This document shows positions 1 through 8,946 of a stretch of DNA of 40,982 nt, one piece after another (the first letter of the stretch is position 1; each line of letters starts with the position of its first letter). This DNA comes from Winogradskyella sp. (GTDB lineage Bacteria > Bacteroidota > Bacteroidia > Flavobacteriales > Flavobacteriaceae): positions 1 through 40,982 of the forward strand of contig NZ_JABDQL010000029.1 in assembly GCF_013042245.1 (NCBI RefSeq), read 5' to 3'. The notes beneath the pieces were generated by a model that saw only the letters and a program-made list of their open reading frames with translations, did not search any database and was not told the origin of the DNA. The translations under genes and the position numbers were made by a program.

Positions 1-60
1 GTACTCAGCATAAACTAAAGGCGAAATGTCTTGAAAATCAAAAACATAGATTTAGCTACG

Positions 61-125
61 CTGAACCTTACGGTTTCTCGACTACACTTCGACTACGCTC
101 TGTGACCACGCTCGAAATGACAGTT
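61..125. repeat. GC-richer intergenic repeat-like segment
   Basis: A short stretch of unusual composition in an otherwise AT-rich intergenic region. It holds two copies of CTTCGACTAC/CTCGACTAC-like sequence and ends in CGCTCGAAATGACAG. The segment at 37201-37261 has the related string CGCTCGTAATGAC, which suggests the same class of dispersed palindromic repeat. The rest of 1-236 shows no gene that I can support. Confidence 0.45.
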
Positions 126-236
126 ACATTTTGATTATTACACTTTAAGGATATACAGTAAAAAGGATAATCAATTTATATAATTAATATTTCATCTAAA
201 GTATTAATTAAGCTAGCTATTAGAAAAGCGCGTTTT

Positions 237-1214
237 TTAATTGTAATCTAACCCTATGATGTTTCTTATTTGGTCTAAGGTGCTAATAAGTTCTATACTT
301 TTATTAAAAGTCATAATATCACTTTCCGTTTTTCCTTTTCTTAGTAGCTCATTTATATGTTGTATTTCATAACTATAACCTAAGGTTTTGCAATTAAATA
401 GTTTAGTTTCGGATTGGCCATTTTCATAAATGAGTTCCACAGAATTTGGTTGATGAAAATTATTATTTACTCTAATTGTACCTCTTTCACATTTAATAAC
501 AAGCTTAGTTTTTGTGTTTTTCAAAAATGTACTATTCAGAAAAGCTTTAGCTTTATTATAGTGAAATATTATGTTGCAGCTAGAATCAGTTCCGTTAGAG
601 AAAAAATCTGCATTTGCTTTAATAGAGTTTGGTAACCCCAATAATGATAGTGCTGCAAATACAGGATAGATGCCGATATCTAATAGACTTCCTCCACCAA
701 GACTTTTATCAAAAAGCCTTGAATTTTCGTCGTATTTAGGATGCAATCCAAAACCAGCTTCAAGTTTAATTACGTTTCCAAAATACTGGTTGGTTACTAG
801 TTTTTTTATTTCCTGAAAGTGCGGTAAAAAAGCTGTCCACATTGCTTCCATTAATAATAAGTTATTCGTTTTCGCTGTGCGAATCATTTCATTTACCTCA
901 TTTAGATTCATAGCAAAAGGCTTTTCACATAACACAGGTGTTTTTAGATTAAGACAAAGCAATGTATGTTTTTTATGAAGACTGTGAGGTGTTGCTATAT
1001 AAACAACATCAACCTGTTCATCTTTGGCAAGGCTTTCATAATTGCCATAAGCTTTCGTAGCTTTAAATTTACTAGCAAATTTTTCAGCTTTTTTAAGATT
1101 TCGAGAGGCGATACCATAAAGTTTGCAATTAGAAACTGAATGTAAATCTTTGGCAAATTTTTCAGCAATATTACCTGCTCCAATAATTCCCCATCTTACT
1201 ACTTTAGTTTTCAT
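237..1214 (-). CDS. Gfo/Idh/MocA family oxidoreductase
   Basis: A 325-residue NAD(P)-dependent oxidoreductase of the Gfo/Idh/MocA family, which acts on sugars, sugar alcohols and related compounds in the cytoplasm. The N-terminus has the Rossmann motif GIIGAGNIAEKFA (residues 9-21). CEKPFAMN near residue 96 holds the conserved EKP lysine, and the LGGGSLLDIGIYP segment further on is typical of the substrate domain. The length is normal. It starts 4 bases after the stop of the symporter gene, so it is the last gene of a leftward operon with that symporter and a PIG-L-type deacetylase. This suggests metabolism of an imported sugar or sugar derivative. The substrate cannot be read from the sequence. 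Confidence 0.9.
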   Translation of the reverse strand: MKTKVVRWGIIGAGNIAEKFAKDLHSVSNCKLYGIASRNLKKAEKFASKFKATKAYGNYESLAKDEQVDVVYIATPHSLHKKHTLLCLNLKTPVLCEKPFAMNLNEVNEMIRTAKTNNLLLMEAMWTAFLPHFQEIKKLVTNQYFGNVIKLEAGFGLHPKYDENSRLFDKSLGGGSLLDIGIYPVFAALSLLGLPNSIKANADFFSNGTDSSCNIIFHYNKAKAFLNSTFLKNTKTKLVIKCERGTIRVNNNFHQPNSVELIYENGQSETKLFNCKTLGYSYEIQHINELLRKGKTESDIMTFNKSIELISTLDQIRNIIGLDYN

Positions 1215-1218
1215 GTAT

Positions 1219-3018
1219 TTAAGACCTTTTCCCTGTCGTAGCTTGAATAATATGTGTAATAGAAATTACTAAAATACATCCAAAAAGGTTAAGCCATAGG
1301 TAAGGCATCCAGTCATACCACCAACCAACAATAATAATAACTTGTGTAATTAAAGCACCAATGAAAACAGCATTTCCTTTTATATGCTTAAAGAAAAATG
1401 CTAATAAGAAAATACCTAAAACATTACCATAAAAGATAGAGCCAATAATATTTACGAGCTGAATGAGATTTTCTGCTAAATTGGCAAAACATGCAATGAT
1501 GATTGCTATGATTCCCCAAGTCAAAGTAAACCATTTAGTTACTCTAACCATATGTGCATCGTCTTTTTCTTCCTTTTGATTACGCGCATACAAGTCCATA
1601 GATGTAATCGTTGCCAATGCGTTTATTTCTGAAGCCGTCGAGGACATCGCAGCAGATAATATAACCGCTAATAATAATCCTATAAGACCAACAGGAAGAT
1701 GTTTAAGCACAAACCGAATAAACATGTAGTCTCTATCATTGGTCTTTGTATCTTTTGCTGCAGATTTATAAAGTATTTCTAGTTCCTCAGATTTAGAAAT
1801 ATAAGCTTCGCTTTTTGGATTTACCGAGAGTTTTTCAACTTCAGATTTTAATGTGCTGTATTTATCAACATATTCTGGATAAATTGCTTTTTTAATCAAA
1901 AACTTTGACTCTAATCGATAAGCCTTTTCAATGCTATCTAATTTAAAAAGTTGATTGTACGTTGCTATATTTTCCTCTTTAGCTAATTCTAAACTCAGGC
2001 TTTTTTTCTCTAAGAATAATTCATTCTGCTTTTGCTGGAGTTTTTTGTATTCATCACTATATTCTGAAGCCAATACTTGTTCTGTAGATGTATCAATAAA
2101 GTTTAATGGCGAAGGATTAAACTGATAAAAAACAAATACCATAACACCAACCAAAAGAATAAAAAATTGCATTGGTACTTTCAATAAGCCATTGAAAATT
2201 AATCCCATTTGCATTTGTTTCATACTCTTACCAGAAAGGTAGCGCTGTACCTGACTTTGGTCTGTGCCAAAGTAGGAGAGTGCTAAAAAAGTTCCGCCAA
2301 TTAAACCTGACCAAACGGTATATCGGTTTTCTAGATCAAAAGAAAAGTCCAAGACTTCCATGCGACCACTCGCACCGGCAATATCTAAAGCATCGGTAAA
2401 AGAGACGTCCTTAGGTATTAAGTCTAATGTAATAAATAATGCTGCTAACATTCCAGCAAAAATGACAAACATTTGTTGTTTTTGTGTTACTGTTACTGCT
2501 TTTGTACCACCGGAAACGGTATAAATAATAACCAATACACCAATAATAATATTGAGATAAATGATATTAATACCCAAAACTATAGATAAAATTATCGCAG
2601 GTGCAAAAATGGTAATTCCTGCTGCGAGTCCTCGTTGTATTAAAAACAGAATGGCAGTAAGACTTCTGGTTTTTAAATCGAAACGGTTTTCTAAAAACTC
2701 ATAGGCTGTGTAGACTTTTAAGCGATGGTAAAGTGGTATAAATACCAAACAAATAATGACCATGGCTATAGGCAAACCAAAGTAAAATTGTACAAAACCC
2801 ATACCGTCAGAGAATGCTTGACCAGTGGTCGACAAAAAGGTAATTGCACTAGCTTGCGTCGCCATTACCGAAAGTCCGATGGTCCACCAACGTGATGTAT
2901 TTCCACCTTTTATATAGTCTTGCGCACTTTTATTATTTCGGGTAACCCAAGTACCATATCCAACGATAGTAAGTAGGGTAACAGCTAAAACCGTCCAATC
3001 AATCCAGCTTAAAGTCAT
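1219..3018 (-). CDS. Sodium:solute symporter (SSS family) with a long charged insertion
   Basis: A 599-residue multi-pass inner-membrane transporter of the SSS family. Support comes from the N-terminal transmembrane segments, the GGNTSRWW and SVMATQASAITFLSTTGQ region (residues 38-66), and GTDQSQVQRYLSG (251-263), all typical of sodium/sugar symporters. It is about 100 residues longer than most relatives. The excess is a hydrophilic segment rich in Glu and Lys at about residues 312-432, between two transmembrane helices, and probably largely helical. Its start is 1 base after the stop of a 36-residue membrane peptide, so the two are translationally close. The neighbouring oxidoreductase and deacetylase point to a sugar-like substrate, but this is inference. 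Confidence 0.92.
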   Translation of the reverse strand: MTLSWIDWTVLAVTLLTIVGYGTWVTRNNKSAQDYIKGGNTSRWWTIGLSVMATQASAITFLSTTGQAFSDGMGFVQFYFGLPIAMVIICLVFIPLYHRLKVYTAYEFLENRFDLKTRSLTAILFLIQRGLAAGITIFAPAIILSIVLGINIIYLNIIIGVLVIIYTVSGGTKAVTVTQKQQMFVIFAGMLAALFITLDLIPKDVSFTDALDIAGASGRMEVLDFSFDLENRYTVWSGLIGGTFLALSYFGTDQSQVQRYLSGKSMKQMQMGLIFNGLLKVPMQFFILLVGVMVFVFYQFNPSPLNFIDTSTEQVLASEYSDEYKKLQQKQNELFLEKKSLSLELAKEENIATYNQLFKLDSIEKAYRLESKFLIKKAIYPEYVDKYSTLKSEVEKLSVNPKSEAYISKSEELEILYKSAAKDTKTNDRDYMFIRFVLKHLPVGLIGLLLAVILSAAMSSTASEINALATITSMDLYARNQKEEKDDAHMVRVTKWFTLTWGIIAIIIACFANLAENLIQLVNIIGSIFYGNVLGIFLLAFFFKHIKGNAVFIGALITQVIIIVGWWYDWMPYLWLNLFGCILVISITHIIQATTGKRS

Positions 3019-3019
3019 A

Positions 3020-3130
3020 TTAAAAGGCTTGGGTTAAAAAGTAAAATAAGATGATGTAGATGAGATTAGCCACGAGTACTAAGGTGTATGATTTTAACCA
3101 AGGCTGTTTTTTATGTGATTGCTCTTCCAT
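3020..3130 (-). CDS. Small single-pass membrane protein upstream of the symporter
   Basis: A 36-residue reading frame, MEEQSHKKQPWLKSY followed by a hydrophobic segment (residues about 15-34) and TQAF. It begins 3 bases after the stop of the PIG-L gene and ends 1 base before the symporter start, so it fills the gap exactly in operon register. The charged N-terminus followed by one membrane helix is a typical small transporter-associated peptide. No function is assigned. A small subunit or stabiliser of the adjacent symporter is the obvious hypothesis. It is too short for most gene callers, so it may be missing in other annotations. Confidence 0.7.
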   Translation of the reverse strand: MEEQSHKKQPWLKSYTLVLVANLIYIILFYFLTQAF

Positions 3131-3133
3131 GGA

Positions 3134-5653
3134 CTAGTTTTTTAAATTTGTAGATGTTTTTTCTTTACCAGCCGAAAGCATATTAGCAAATAGGCGATAA
3201 GCCCCAGAAACACCTGCAGGAAATTCTCTAAAGAAACTCAAACCTGTATAGATATAGTTGCCTTTTCCGTACTTAGCTACTAATAGACTACCATCTTTTG
3301 GACTTTCGCCCTTATCATTTGAAGAAAATAACGGGGTAAATTCTTCAGACCATTTGTTTGGAAAGTATAAGCCTCGTTCTTGTACCCAACCCTCAAAATC
3401 TTGTTCTGTTATTTTATTTGGAAAGTTTAATAGCGGATGATTAGGTTCTAAAATGCGTATTTTGGCATTTTCGTCAGTAACTCTGTCACGAGATAATTTT
3501 AGTTCGTAAGGTGCAATGTTATCGACTTTTATGCGTCTACTAGTGTTGTATTGGACAATTAAATTTCCGCCGTCTTTTACAAAATCTAATAAATATTTTT
3601 GTTTAAATTTTAATTCATCCAAAATGTTGTAAGCTCTAATACCGACAACAATAGCATCAAAGTTACTCAGGTTTTTAGCTGTAATTTGCTCTGGTTTTAT
3701 AATGGTAACTCTGTAACCAATTTGTCTAAGGCTTTCTGGTACTACATCTCCCGCACCTTCAATATAACCAATATTACTGCCACGTTTTTCGATATCTAGT
3801 CTTACCAATTTACTTTCACTTGGTAGATAAACGGTTTGGAAAGGGATATGGTTATAATCAATTTCTATGAGCTCTTTTGTGTAGAATTCACCATCGAGAT
3901 TTACCATCGGTGTGATTAATCCTTCGCTTTGATATTTAGGAGGAATAACAGTAAACACCAATCTTTGTGCATCACCTTTATTAGCGATGTTTATTTTTTG
4001 TTTTTCCGGATAGACGCTCCAATCATTTGGGTAAGCCATCTGCACAAAACCTTCAATATTATCTTTACCAGCTTTTACAATGACTTCAATATCTTTCTGT
4101 TTATCATTTTCAAAAATGTAGACCTTGTCTTTTAAGTTTGCAGAAACTGGTGGTACAACTTCAAATGGTCTATACAATTCACCTTTGTCAGGTTTTGAAT
4201 AGCGATATACCACTGGTTTTGTAATTGGAATTAAAACGTTTTCGATATTCAAGTTAAAAGTAACGTTAATCGCTCTTGGTGTTTCTGGTTTACCTATTAG
4301 TATTTGGTCTTCGACATTGTACATTCCTAAACTTCCTTTTTTATTGAGCCAATATGCAGATGTGTAATTACTATTATCAGGAATTGTGATACCTTCTTCA
4401 ATATTAATACGCAGATTTTGTGGAAGTGTAATGTTTTTTGAAACAGCATTATCTAAAGAGGTCATGTTATAAGAAACCAATTGAATACCTATATTGCTTC
4501 TGTTTAAAGCTTCAATTCGTAAATTTACGGACTCATTTTTTGTAGCCGTTGGACTATTGGCTGAAACTTCTAAATACAAACCAGAACATGCCTCGATTAT
4601 TGACTTTAATTCTTCAGATTTAATGGATTTCCAATGGTTATCTTTAACTTTTTGAAGCATTTGGTATGCTCTAACCAATTCTGGAATATGTGCTGATGGG
4701 TGAGCAAAGTTGAAATTATTTTCAACTGATTTTAAAATGGTACCTATTGCTTTTCCTCCTTCAATTCTATTCCAACTGATATCAATTCCAGCAAAAGGGT
4801 TATCGTCTTCTAGAGCATCACCTTTAAGGAATTCTATGTATTCTTCTTGCGAGCCTCGAGAGGTCATTCTACCAAAACCTTGACATAAATGCTGACTGCT
4901 AGCCATAGACGCCAATTCATTATTTGAAAGTCCTTTTAGCGGATAGTAAACACCAATATCAAAATTCAGCATATTGCTTTTATCGATTTTATTGAAAGCT
5001 TCTCGGCTACCATAACGCCACCAAGAGGTATTATAGAAGATACGTTTGGGTTGCCATGTATCTACATGTTTTAGTTGCGAAGGGTATGCCGAAGCATCAT
5101 CTACTAAGTCAAAAGCCTCTAAACTAAGTATGGCTGAGCTTGTATGATGTCCGTGTGTTTGGCCTGCGCGTCTGTGGTCAAAACGGTTAATGATAATGTC
5201 TGGCTTAAACTGTCTAATATTCCAAACTACATCAGCCAAAACTTCGTCTTTATTCCAAATACTTAGAGTTTCGTCTGGGTGTTTTGAATAGCCAAAATCA
5301 TTAGCACGTGTAAAACGTTGCTCGCCACCATCAATACCTCTTGCAGCCAAAAGTTCTTGGGTACGCATGATACCTAAAAGCTCTCTAATTTCTGGACCGA
5401 TAAGGTTTTGTCCGCCATCACCACGTGTTAGAGATAAATAAGCAGTACGTGCTTTTACTTCGTTAGACATGTAAGCTATAAGTCTTGTGTTCTCATCATC
5501 AGGATGAGCGGCTACGTACAATACAGAAGCCAAAACGTTTAACTTTTGTACAGCTTCATATATTTCTGAAGAATTTAGTTTTTTTGGTTGCTGTGCATTT
5601 ACAGAAAATAATGCTGAAAAAAGGAATAAAATCCCAAATGTTATGCGATGCAT
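3134..5653 (-). CDS. Secreted PIG-L family deacetylase, large form
   Basis: An 839-residue exported protein. Residues 1-20 form a signal peptide ending in SVNAQ. The LmbE/PIG-L zinc motif AAHPDDE lies at 48-54 and a second metal-binding region, HGHH, at 167-170. PIG-L enzymes hydrolyse N-acetyl groups, usually on amino sugars. The remaining roughly 600 residues are beta-rich. They end in a region resembling a glutamine-amidotransferase-like fold (DAIVVGIRAYN, then a GGNLIVQYNTSRR stretch), a layout common in Bacteroidota PIG-L proteins. It is the first gene of the operon with the symporter and oxidoreductase. A periplasmic or outer-membrane deacetylase feeding a transported sugar would fit the context, as inference. 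Confidence 0.85.
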   Translation of the reverse strand: MHRITFGILFLFSALFSVNAQQPKKLNSSEIYEAVQKLNVLASVLYVAAHPDDENTRLIAYMSNEVKARTAYLSLTRGDGGQNLIGPEIRELLGIMRTQELLAARGIDGGEQRFTRANDFGYSKHPDETLSIWNKDEVLADVVWNIRQFKPDIIINRFDHRRAGQTHGHHTSSAILSLEAFDLVDDASAYPSQLKHVDTWQPKRIFYNTSWWRYGSREAFNKIDKSNMLNFDIGVYYPLKGLSNNELASMASSQHLCQGFGRMTSRGSQEEYIEFLKGDALEDDNPFAGIDISWNRIEGGKAIGTILKSVENNFNFAHPSAHIPELVRAYQMLQKVKDNHWKSIKSEELKSIIEACSGLYLEVSANSPTATKNESVNLRIEALNRSNIGIQLVSYNMTSLDNAVSKNITLPQNLRINIEEGITIPDNSNYTSAYWLNKKGSLGMYNVEDQILIGKPETPRAINVTFNLNIENVLIPITKPVVYRYSKPDKGELYRPFEVVPPVSANLKDKVYIFENDKQKDIEVIVKAGKDNIEGFVQMAYPNDWSVYPEKQKINIANKGDAQRLVFTVIPPKYQSEGLITPMVNLDGEFYTKELIEIDYNHIPFQTVYLPSESKLVRLDIEKRGSNIGYIEGAGDVVPESLRQIGYRVTIIKPEQITAKNLSNFDAIVVGIRAYNILDELKFKQKYLLDFVKDGGNLIVQYNTSRRIKVDNIAPYELKLSRDRVTDENAKIRILEPNHPLLNFPNKITEQDFEGWVQERGLYFPNKWSEEFTPLFSSNDKGESPKDGSLLVAKYGKGNYIYTGLSFFREFPAGVSGAYRLFANMLSAGKEKTSTNLKN

Positions 5654-5676
5654 CTTAGAGCTGGTTAGTTACTTTT

Positions 5677-5684
5677 CAAAGTTA
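5677..5684 (-). promoter_or_regulatory. Putative -7 promoter element of the PIG-L operon
   Basis: The minus strand reads TAACTTTG, an exact match to the Bacteroidota -7 consensus TAnnTTTG. It lies 24 bases upstream of the PIG-L start codon. I see no clear TTTG at -33, so the call rests on one box. Confidence 0.4.
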
Positions 5685-5735
5685 TAAAAGTTGACTAGCT
5701 ACTGGTCTGATTTTAGATTTATTTAACGGTTAAAA

Positions 5736-6812
5736 TTACAACCACTTTTTTCTTTTGAAATAAAATAGAAGCCCAATAAACATAATAAACATTACACCTA
5801 TAAGTACAAAATAGCCATAGCGGTATTGCAGTTCTGGAATATATTCAAAATTCATCCCGTAAATACCAGCTAAAAAAGTCAGCGGAATGAATATTGTAGA
5901 TATTATAGTGAGTACTTTCATTACCTCATTCATCCTATTGCTAATGGTCGTCATGTACATATCCATTAAACTCCAAATCATTTCCCGGTAAATATCAATG
6001 TTTTCTGATACTTGGATTAAGTGATCGTAAACATCTCTATAGTAGGTTATTGTACGCTTGTAAATTAATGGATGTTCTCCTTTTTCAATACGACTTATGA
6101 TTTCTCGAAGTGGAAATATAGCCCGACGTACTTTTAAGATTTCTCTTTTAAGTTGTTGTACTTCAACATTAATATTATCTCGAGATTGTCCAGCAAATAA
6201 CTCGGTTTCTAAGTCTTCGATTTTGTTGCCTAAGGTTTCAATAATACTAAAATAGTTGTCAACGACTGCATCAATTAATGCGTACATTAAATAATCAGAT
6301 TTTAAACCTCTAATACGTCCATTGGCATATCTAAGACGTTCTCTGATTGTATTAAAAACATCACCTTCAGATTCTTGAAATGTTATCACGTAGTTTTTAC
6401 CCAATACAAAACTTACTTGCTCAATAACTATGTTTTCATCTCTATCGTAATACAACATTTTTAAAACTACAAAGAGATAATTTTTGTACTCATCTATTTT
6501 TGGACGTTGTGTTGTATTTACAATATCCTCTAAGACTAATGGATGAAGACCATATTGTTTACCAATATTTTCGATTTGATCTGTATACTTTAATCCATCG
6601 ACATTAATCCAAGTTACAGAGTCGGTATCTTTATAGTTTACCGCATCTTCAATATTAATAAGCGCGGATTCTTCAATAGTATCTTTTGTATAGTCAAAAC
6701 ATTCTACGTGAAAATCTTTATCAGATTTTTTTCCAGTATAAATAAGTGTACCAGGTACTTGTCCAATATGTTTTTGAAAATCCTTGGTGCGCTTTTTTGG
6801 TTTTATCTTCAT
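5736..6812 (-). CDS. corA: Magnesium/cobalt transporter CorA
   Basis: A 358-residue CorA family divalent-cation channel. A long acidic cytoplasmic funnel is followed by two C-terminal membrane helices. The signature GMN lies at residues 319-321 in the loop after the first helix, and the protein ends in a basic KRKKWL tail. The loop reads GMNFEYIPEL, close to the usual GMNFxxMPEL. Length and order match the family. It starts 3 bases after the small MscS-like gene, so the two are likely co-transcribed, which suggests shared ionic or osmotic homeostasis. Confidence 0.95.
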   Translation of the reverse strand: MKIKPKKRTKDFQKHIGQVPGTLIYTGKKSDKDFHVECFDYTKDTIEESALINIEDAVNYKDTDSVTWINVDGLKYTDQIENIGKQYGLHPLVLEDIVNTTQRPKIDEYKNYLFVVLKMLYYDRDENIVIEQVSFVLGKNYVITFQESEGDVFNTIRERLRYANGRIRGLKSDYLMYALIDAVVDNYFSIIETLGNKIEDLETELFAGQSRDNINVEVQQLKREILKVRRAIFPLREIISRIEKGEHPLIYKRTITYYRDVYDHLIQVSENIDIYREMIWSLMDMYMTTISNRMNEVMKVLTIISTIFIPLTFLAGIYGMNFEYIPELQYRYGYFVLIGVMFIMFIGLLFYFKRKKWL

Positions 6813-6815
6813 AGT

Positions 6816-7349
6816 TTATAAAATACTACTATCGTTTAAAGCATCTTTCTGAATTAAAGTTACAGCTTTTTGAAGTATGAGGTTGTTAGGGTAAGTTACT
6901 AAATCTCCATTATCTTCCCTTAAAATTAACTGAAACGCTCTTATATCTTCTATAATAGCTTCTATAGGGTAATCCTTGTCATGAATTTTTATTTTATCAC
7001 CGACTTTGTATGGAAAGGAAAAGAACATAATAACACCTGAGGTTACATTGCTCAATATTGACCAAATAGCAAATAAAGCAATACCAATAACTGCAAATAC
7101 GGATGAAAATACGACGGAAATATCACCAAAGTCAGCACCAAGTATAAATGCCTCTATGAGTAATCCAAGAAGTAAAATAGTTACAGTGGCGTAACGTCCA
7201 ATAAGATTGGCTCTTGCCTCTGTGGTACCACTACGCTTACCAATTTTTTTTACTGAAATTACGATTAACGCTCTAATAATTATTAGGATTACGAGCAAAA
7301 TAGCTGAATATACAATTTCAGTCTGGTAAGTATTAAAGAGGTTGGCCAT
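6816..7349 (-). CDS. Small mechanosensitive ion channel family protein (MscS-like)
   Basis: A 177-residue protein with three membrane segments at about residues 11-33, 53-71 and 78-110. A short beta domain follows (KVGDKIKIHDKDYPIEAIIEDI and DLVTYPNNLILQK), matching the core of MscS with its upper beta domain. It is much shorter than E. coli MscS because the C-terminal alpha/beta cage is missing. Such minimal forms are common in flavobacteria. It would form an osmotic release channel or conduct ions. It is the upstream partner of corA with 3 bases between them. Confidence 0.85.
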   Translation of the reverse strand: MANLFNTYQTEIVYSAILLVILIIIRALIVISVKKIGKRSGTTEARANLIGRYATVTILLLGLLIEAFILGADFGDISVVFSSVFAVIGIALFAIWSILSNVTSGVIMFFSFPYKVGDKIKIHDKDYPIEAIIEDIRAFQLILREDNGDLVTYPNNLILQKAVTLIQKDALNDSSIL

Positions 7350-7372
7350 TTCTATATAGTTGTTACTACTAA

Positions 7373-7380
7373 CAAATATA
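7373..7380 (-). promoter_or_regulatory. Putative -7 promoter element for the mscS-like/corA pair
   Basis: The minus strand reads TATATTTG, an exact TAnnTTTG match, 24 bases upstream of the channel start codon. No obvious -33 TTTG was found at the right distance. Confidence 0.4.
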
Positions 7381-7396
7381 GCTTAGAGATTTAGAT

Positions 7397-8332
7397 TTAT
7401 TGTAGACCTAGGTCTTCTCTTAGGATTTGATACTTATTGGCATTCTTGCTCCAATATGCCGATTTAATCGTTTTTATTTTGGTTGCCTTAGTCGTTAACA
7501 TTTCGGTATGAGACCCATATCCGCTAGGTGTAGTTTCTTCCCAACTAGTGATTTCAAAAGGAAATACTTTATTAAAATTAATAATTAAAGTTCTTTTTAA
7601 TTCAGGATAGTCTAATGTATAAGAACCTTCCTTTAAAGTGGCACTAGCATTATAGGCTTTAAAATCTATGTGTCTTAAACGAATATATTCTAAGGAAGGA
7701 ATAACGGATATCTTCCCAGTTGGAAGCGATTGAGGATTGATACGGAGTTTTGTCCATAATTCGTTTTCAGAGATACTTTTATCTAAATTAAACTTTTGGT
7801 CGGCTTCAGATTGAAAATAGGAGTGAGACATCACTTCAAAATCTGCTCTATTGTTTAATTGAGCATAGACATGTCCGCACCATTCTTGTATTGAGGCTGA
7901 TGCTTTTATCAAATGCTGGTTATTAGCAACAGGGTAAAACGTACTCTGCATTATCGAATATGGATAGATACCCGTGTTAAAATTTTTAGTAGCGTTTAAC
8001 TTTAAGACCGAGACGTTTTCTTCACTGTAATTATCTGCTTTTACTTGTACTTCTGGAAGAAAATCTTCTGTAACATAAACCATGACGGCATTGCCATTTC
8101 GTACCTCGGCATAACGTACTTGTTCTAATTTGTAAGATGTAATTTCGGCTTCACCACCATGCCAATAGTCATTAAATGCTTTTGAGGGTTTAAAAGCAGG
8201 TTTTTTGATTACCTCATTAATTTGAGCTTCAGCAATGATTTTTGAATTTTTTTTCTGAACCTCCTCCTTACATGATATCAAGGAAAATAAGACGATTGGA
8301 AGTACATATTTTAAGGCTTTCATAACATTCAA
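7397..8332 (-). CDS. Lipoprotein of unknown function next to maf
   Basis: A 311-residue protein with a lipoprotein signal peptide: a hydrophobic stretch ending in LFSLISC with the acceptor cysteine at residue 21, followed by a charged KEEVQKK linker. I recognise no catalytic motif. The sequence looks like a mixed alpha/beta soluble domain (for example YWHGGEAEITSYKLEQVRYAEVR), anchored in a membrane facing the periplasm or outside. Relatives in this position are often labelled as septum formation inhibitor because maf is adjacent, but this protein has no Maf signature. It lies 20 bases downstream of maf and has a plausible promoter of its own inside the maf 3' end. Confidence 0.8.
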   Translation of the reverse strand: MNVMKALKYVLPIVLFSLISCKEEVQKKNSKIIAEAQINEVIKKPAFKPSKAFNDYWHGGEAEITSYKLEQVRYAEVRNGNAVMVYVTEDFLPEVQVKADNYSEENVSVLKLNATKNFNTGIYPYSIMQSTFYPVANNQHLIKASASIQEWCGHVYAQLNNRADFEVMSHSYFQSEADQKFNLDKSISENELWTKLRINPQSLPTGKISVIPSLEYIRLRHIDFKAYNASATLKEGSYTLDYPELKRTLIINFNKVFPFEITSWEETTPSGYGSHTEMLTTKATKIKTIKSAYWSKNANKYQILREDLGLQ

Positions 8333-8339
8333 TTTTTAG

Positions 8340-8370
8340 CAAAATTACAATGCTATTTTTCTTTAGCAAT
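8340..8370 (-). promoter_or_regulatory. Putative promoter of the lipoprotein gene
   Basis: On the minus strand ATTG at 8370-8367 is followed after 19 bases by TAATTTTG at 8347-8340, matching the Bacteroidota -33/-7 pattern. The start codon is at 8332, so the leader would be only a few bases long. Confidence 0.45.
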
Positions 8371-8946
8371 GGCATTTAACGTTTCGTAAAGTAAATGGGT
8401 AGGTAGACCAACGACATTGTTATAAGAACCTTCAATGCTTGTAATGCCAATAGAGCCAATCCACTCTTGGATGCCATAAGCACCAGCTTTATCAAAGGGT
8501 TTGAAGTTGTTTATATAAAACCAAATTTCCCTGTCAGATAAGGTTTTGAAAGTAACTTTGGTGCTGGTATTTACAACAATTTGCTTATCCGGTGTTGTAA
8601 AACAAACCGATGAAATGACTTCGTGCGTTGCATCGCTCAAAGATTTGAGCATATAAAAAGCATCTTGAGGGCTTTTAGGTTTGCCAAGGGCTTCATTCTT
8701 ATACCAAACAATGGTGTCACTCGTGACTATAATGGTATTTTCTTTCAGTTCGTTTTGAAAAGGTTCTGCCTTTAATTTTGATAGGTAATCAGTAATAGCT
8801 TCACGCTCGAGATGTTTAGGATAAATTTCTTCAATAGGTTTTTGGGCAACTTCAAAATCTAAGTTTAAATCTTTAAAAAACTGGTGACGTCTGGGAGAAC
8901 CAGAAGCTAGAATAAGGCGGTATGGCTTTAAAATTTTTTTTAGCAT
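8353..8946 (-). CDS. maf: Maf-like nucleoside triphosphate pyrophosphatase
   Basis: A 197-residue Maf family protein. The signature ASGSPRR lies at residues 14-20, and TSDTIVWYKNEALGKPKS carries the conserved acidic and lysine residues of the active site. Maf proteins hydrolyse dTTP/UTP or modified nucleotides to the monophosphate as house-cleaning enzymes in the cytoplasm. The length is standard. Its start codon overlaps the last base of the upstream UbiA gene, showing tight operon structure. Confidence 0.93.
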   Translation of the reverse strand: MLKKILKPYRLILASGSPRRHQFFKDLNLDFEVAQKPIEEIYPKHLEREAITDYLSKLKAEPFQNELKENTIIVTSDTIVWYKNEALGKPKSPQDAFYMLKSLSDATHEVISSVCFTTPDKQIVVNTSTKVTFKTLSDREIWFYINNFKPFDKAGAYGIQEWIGSIGITSIEGSYNNVVGLPTHLLYETLNAIAKEK

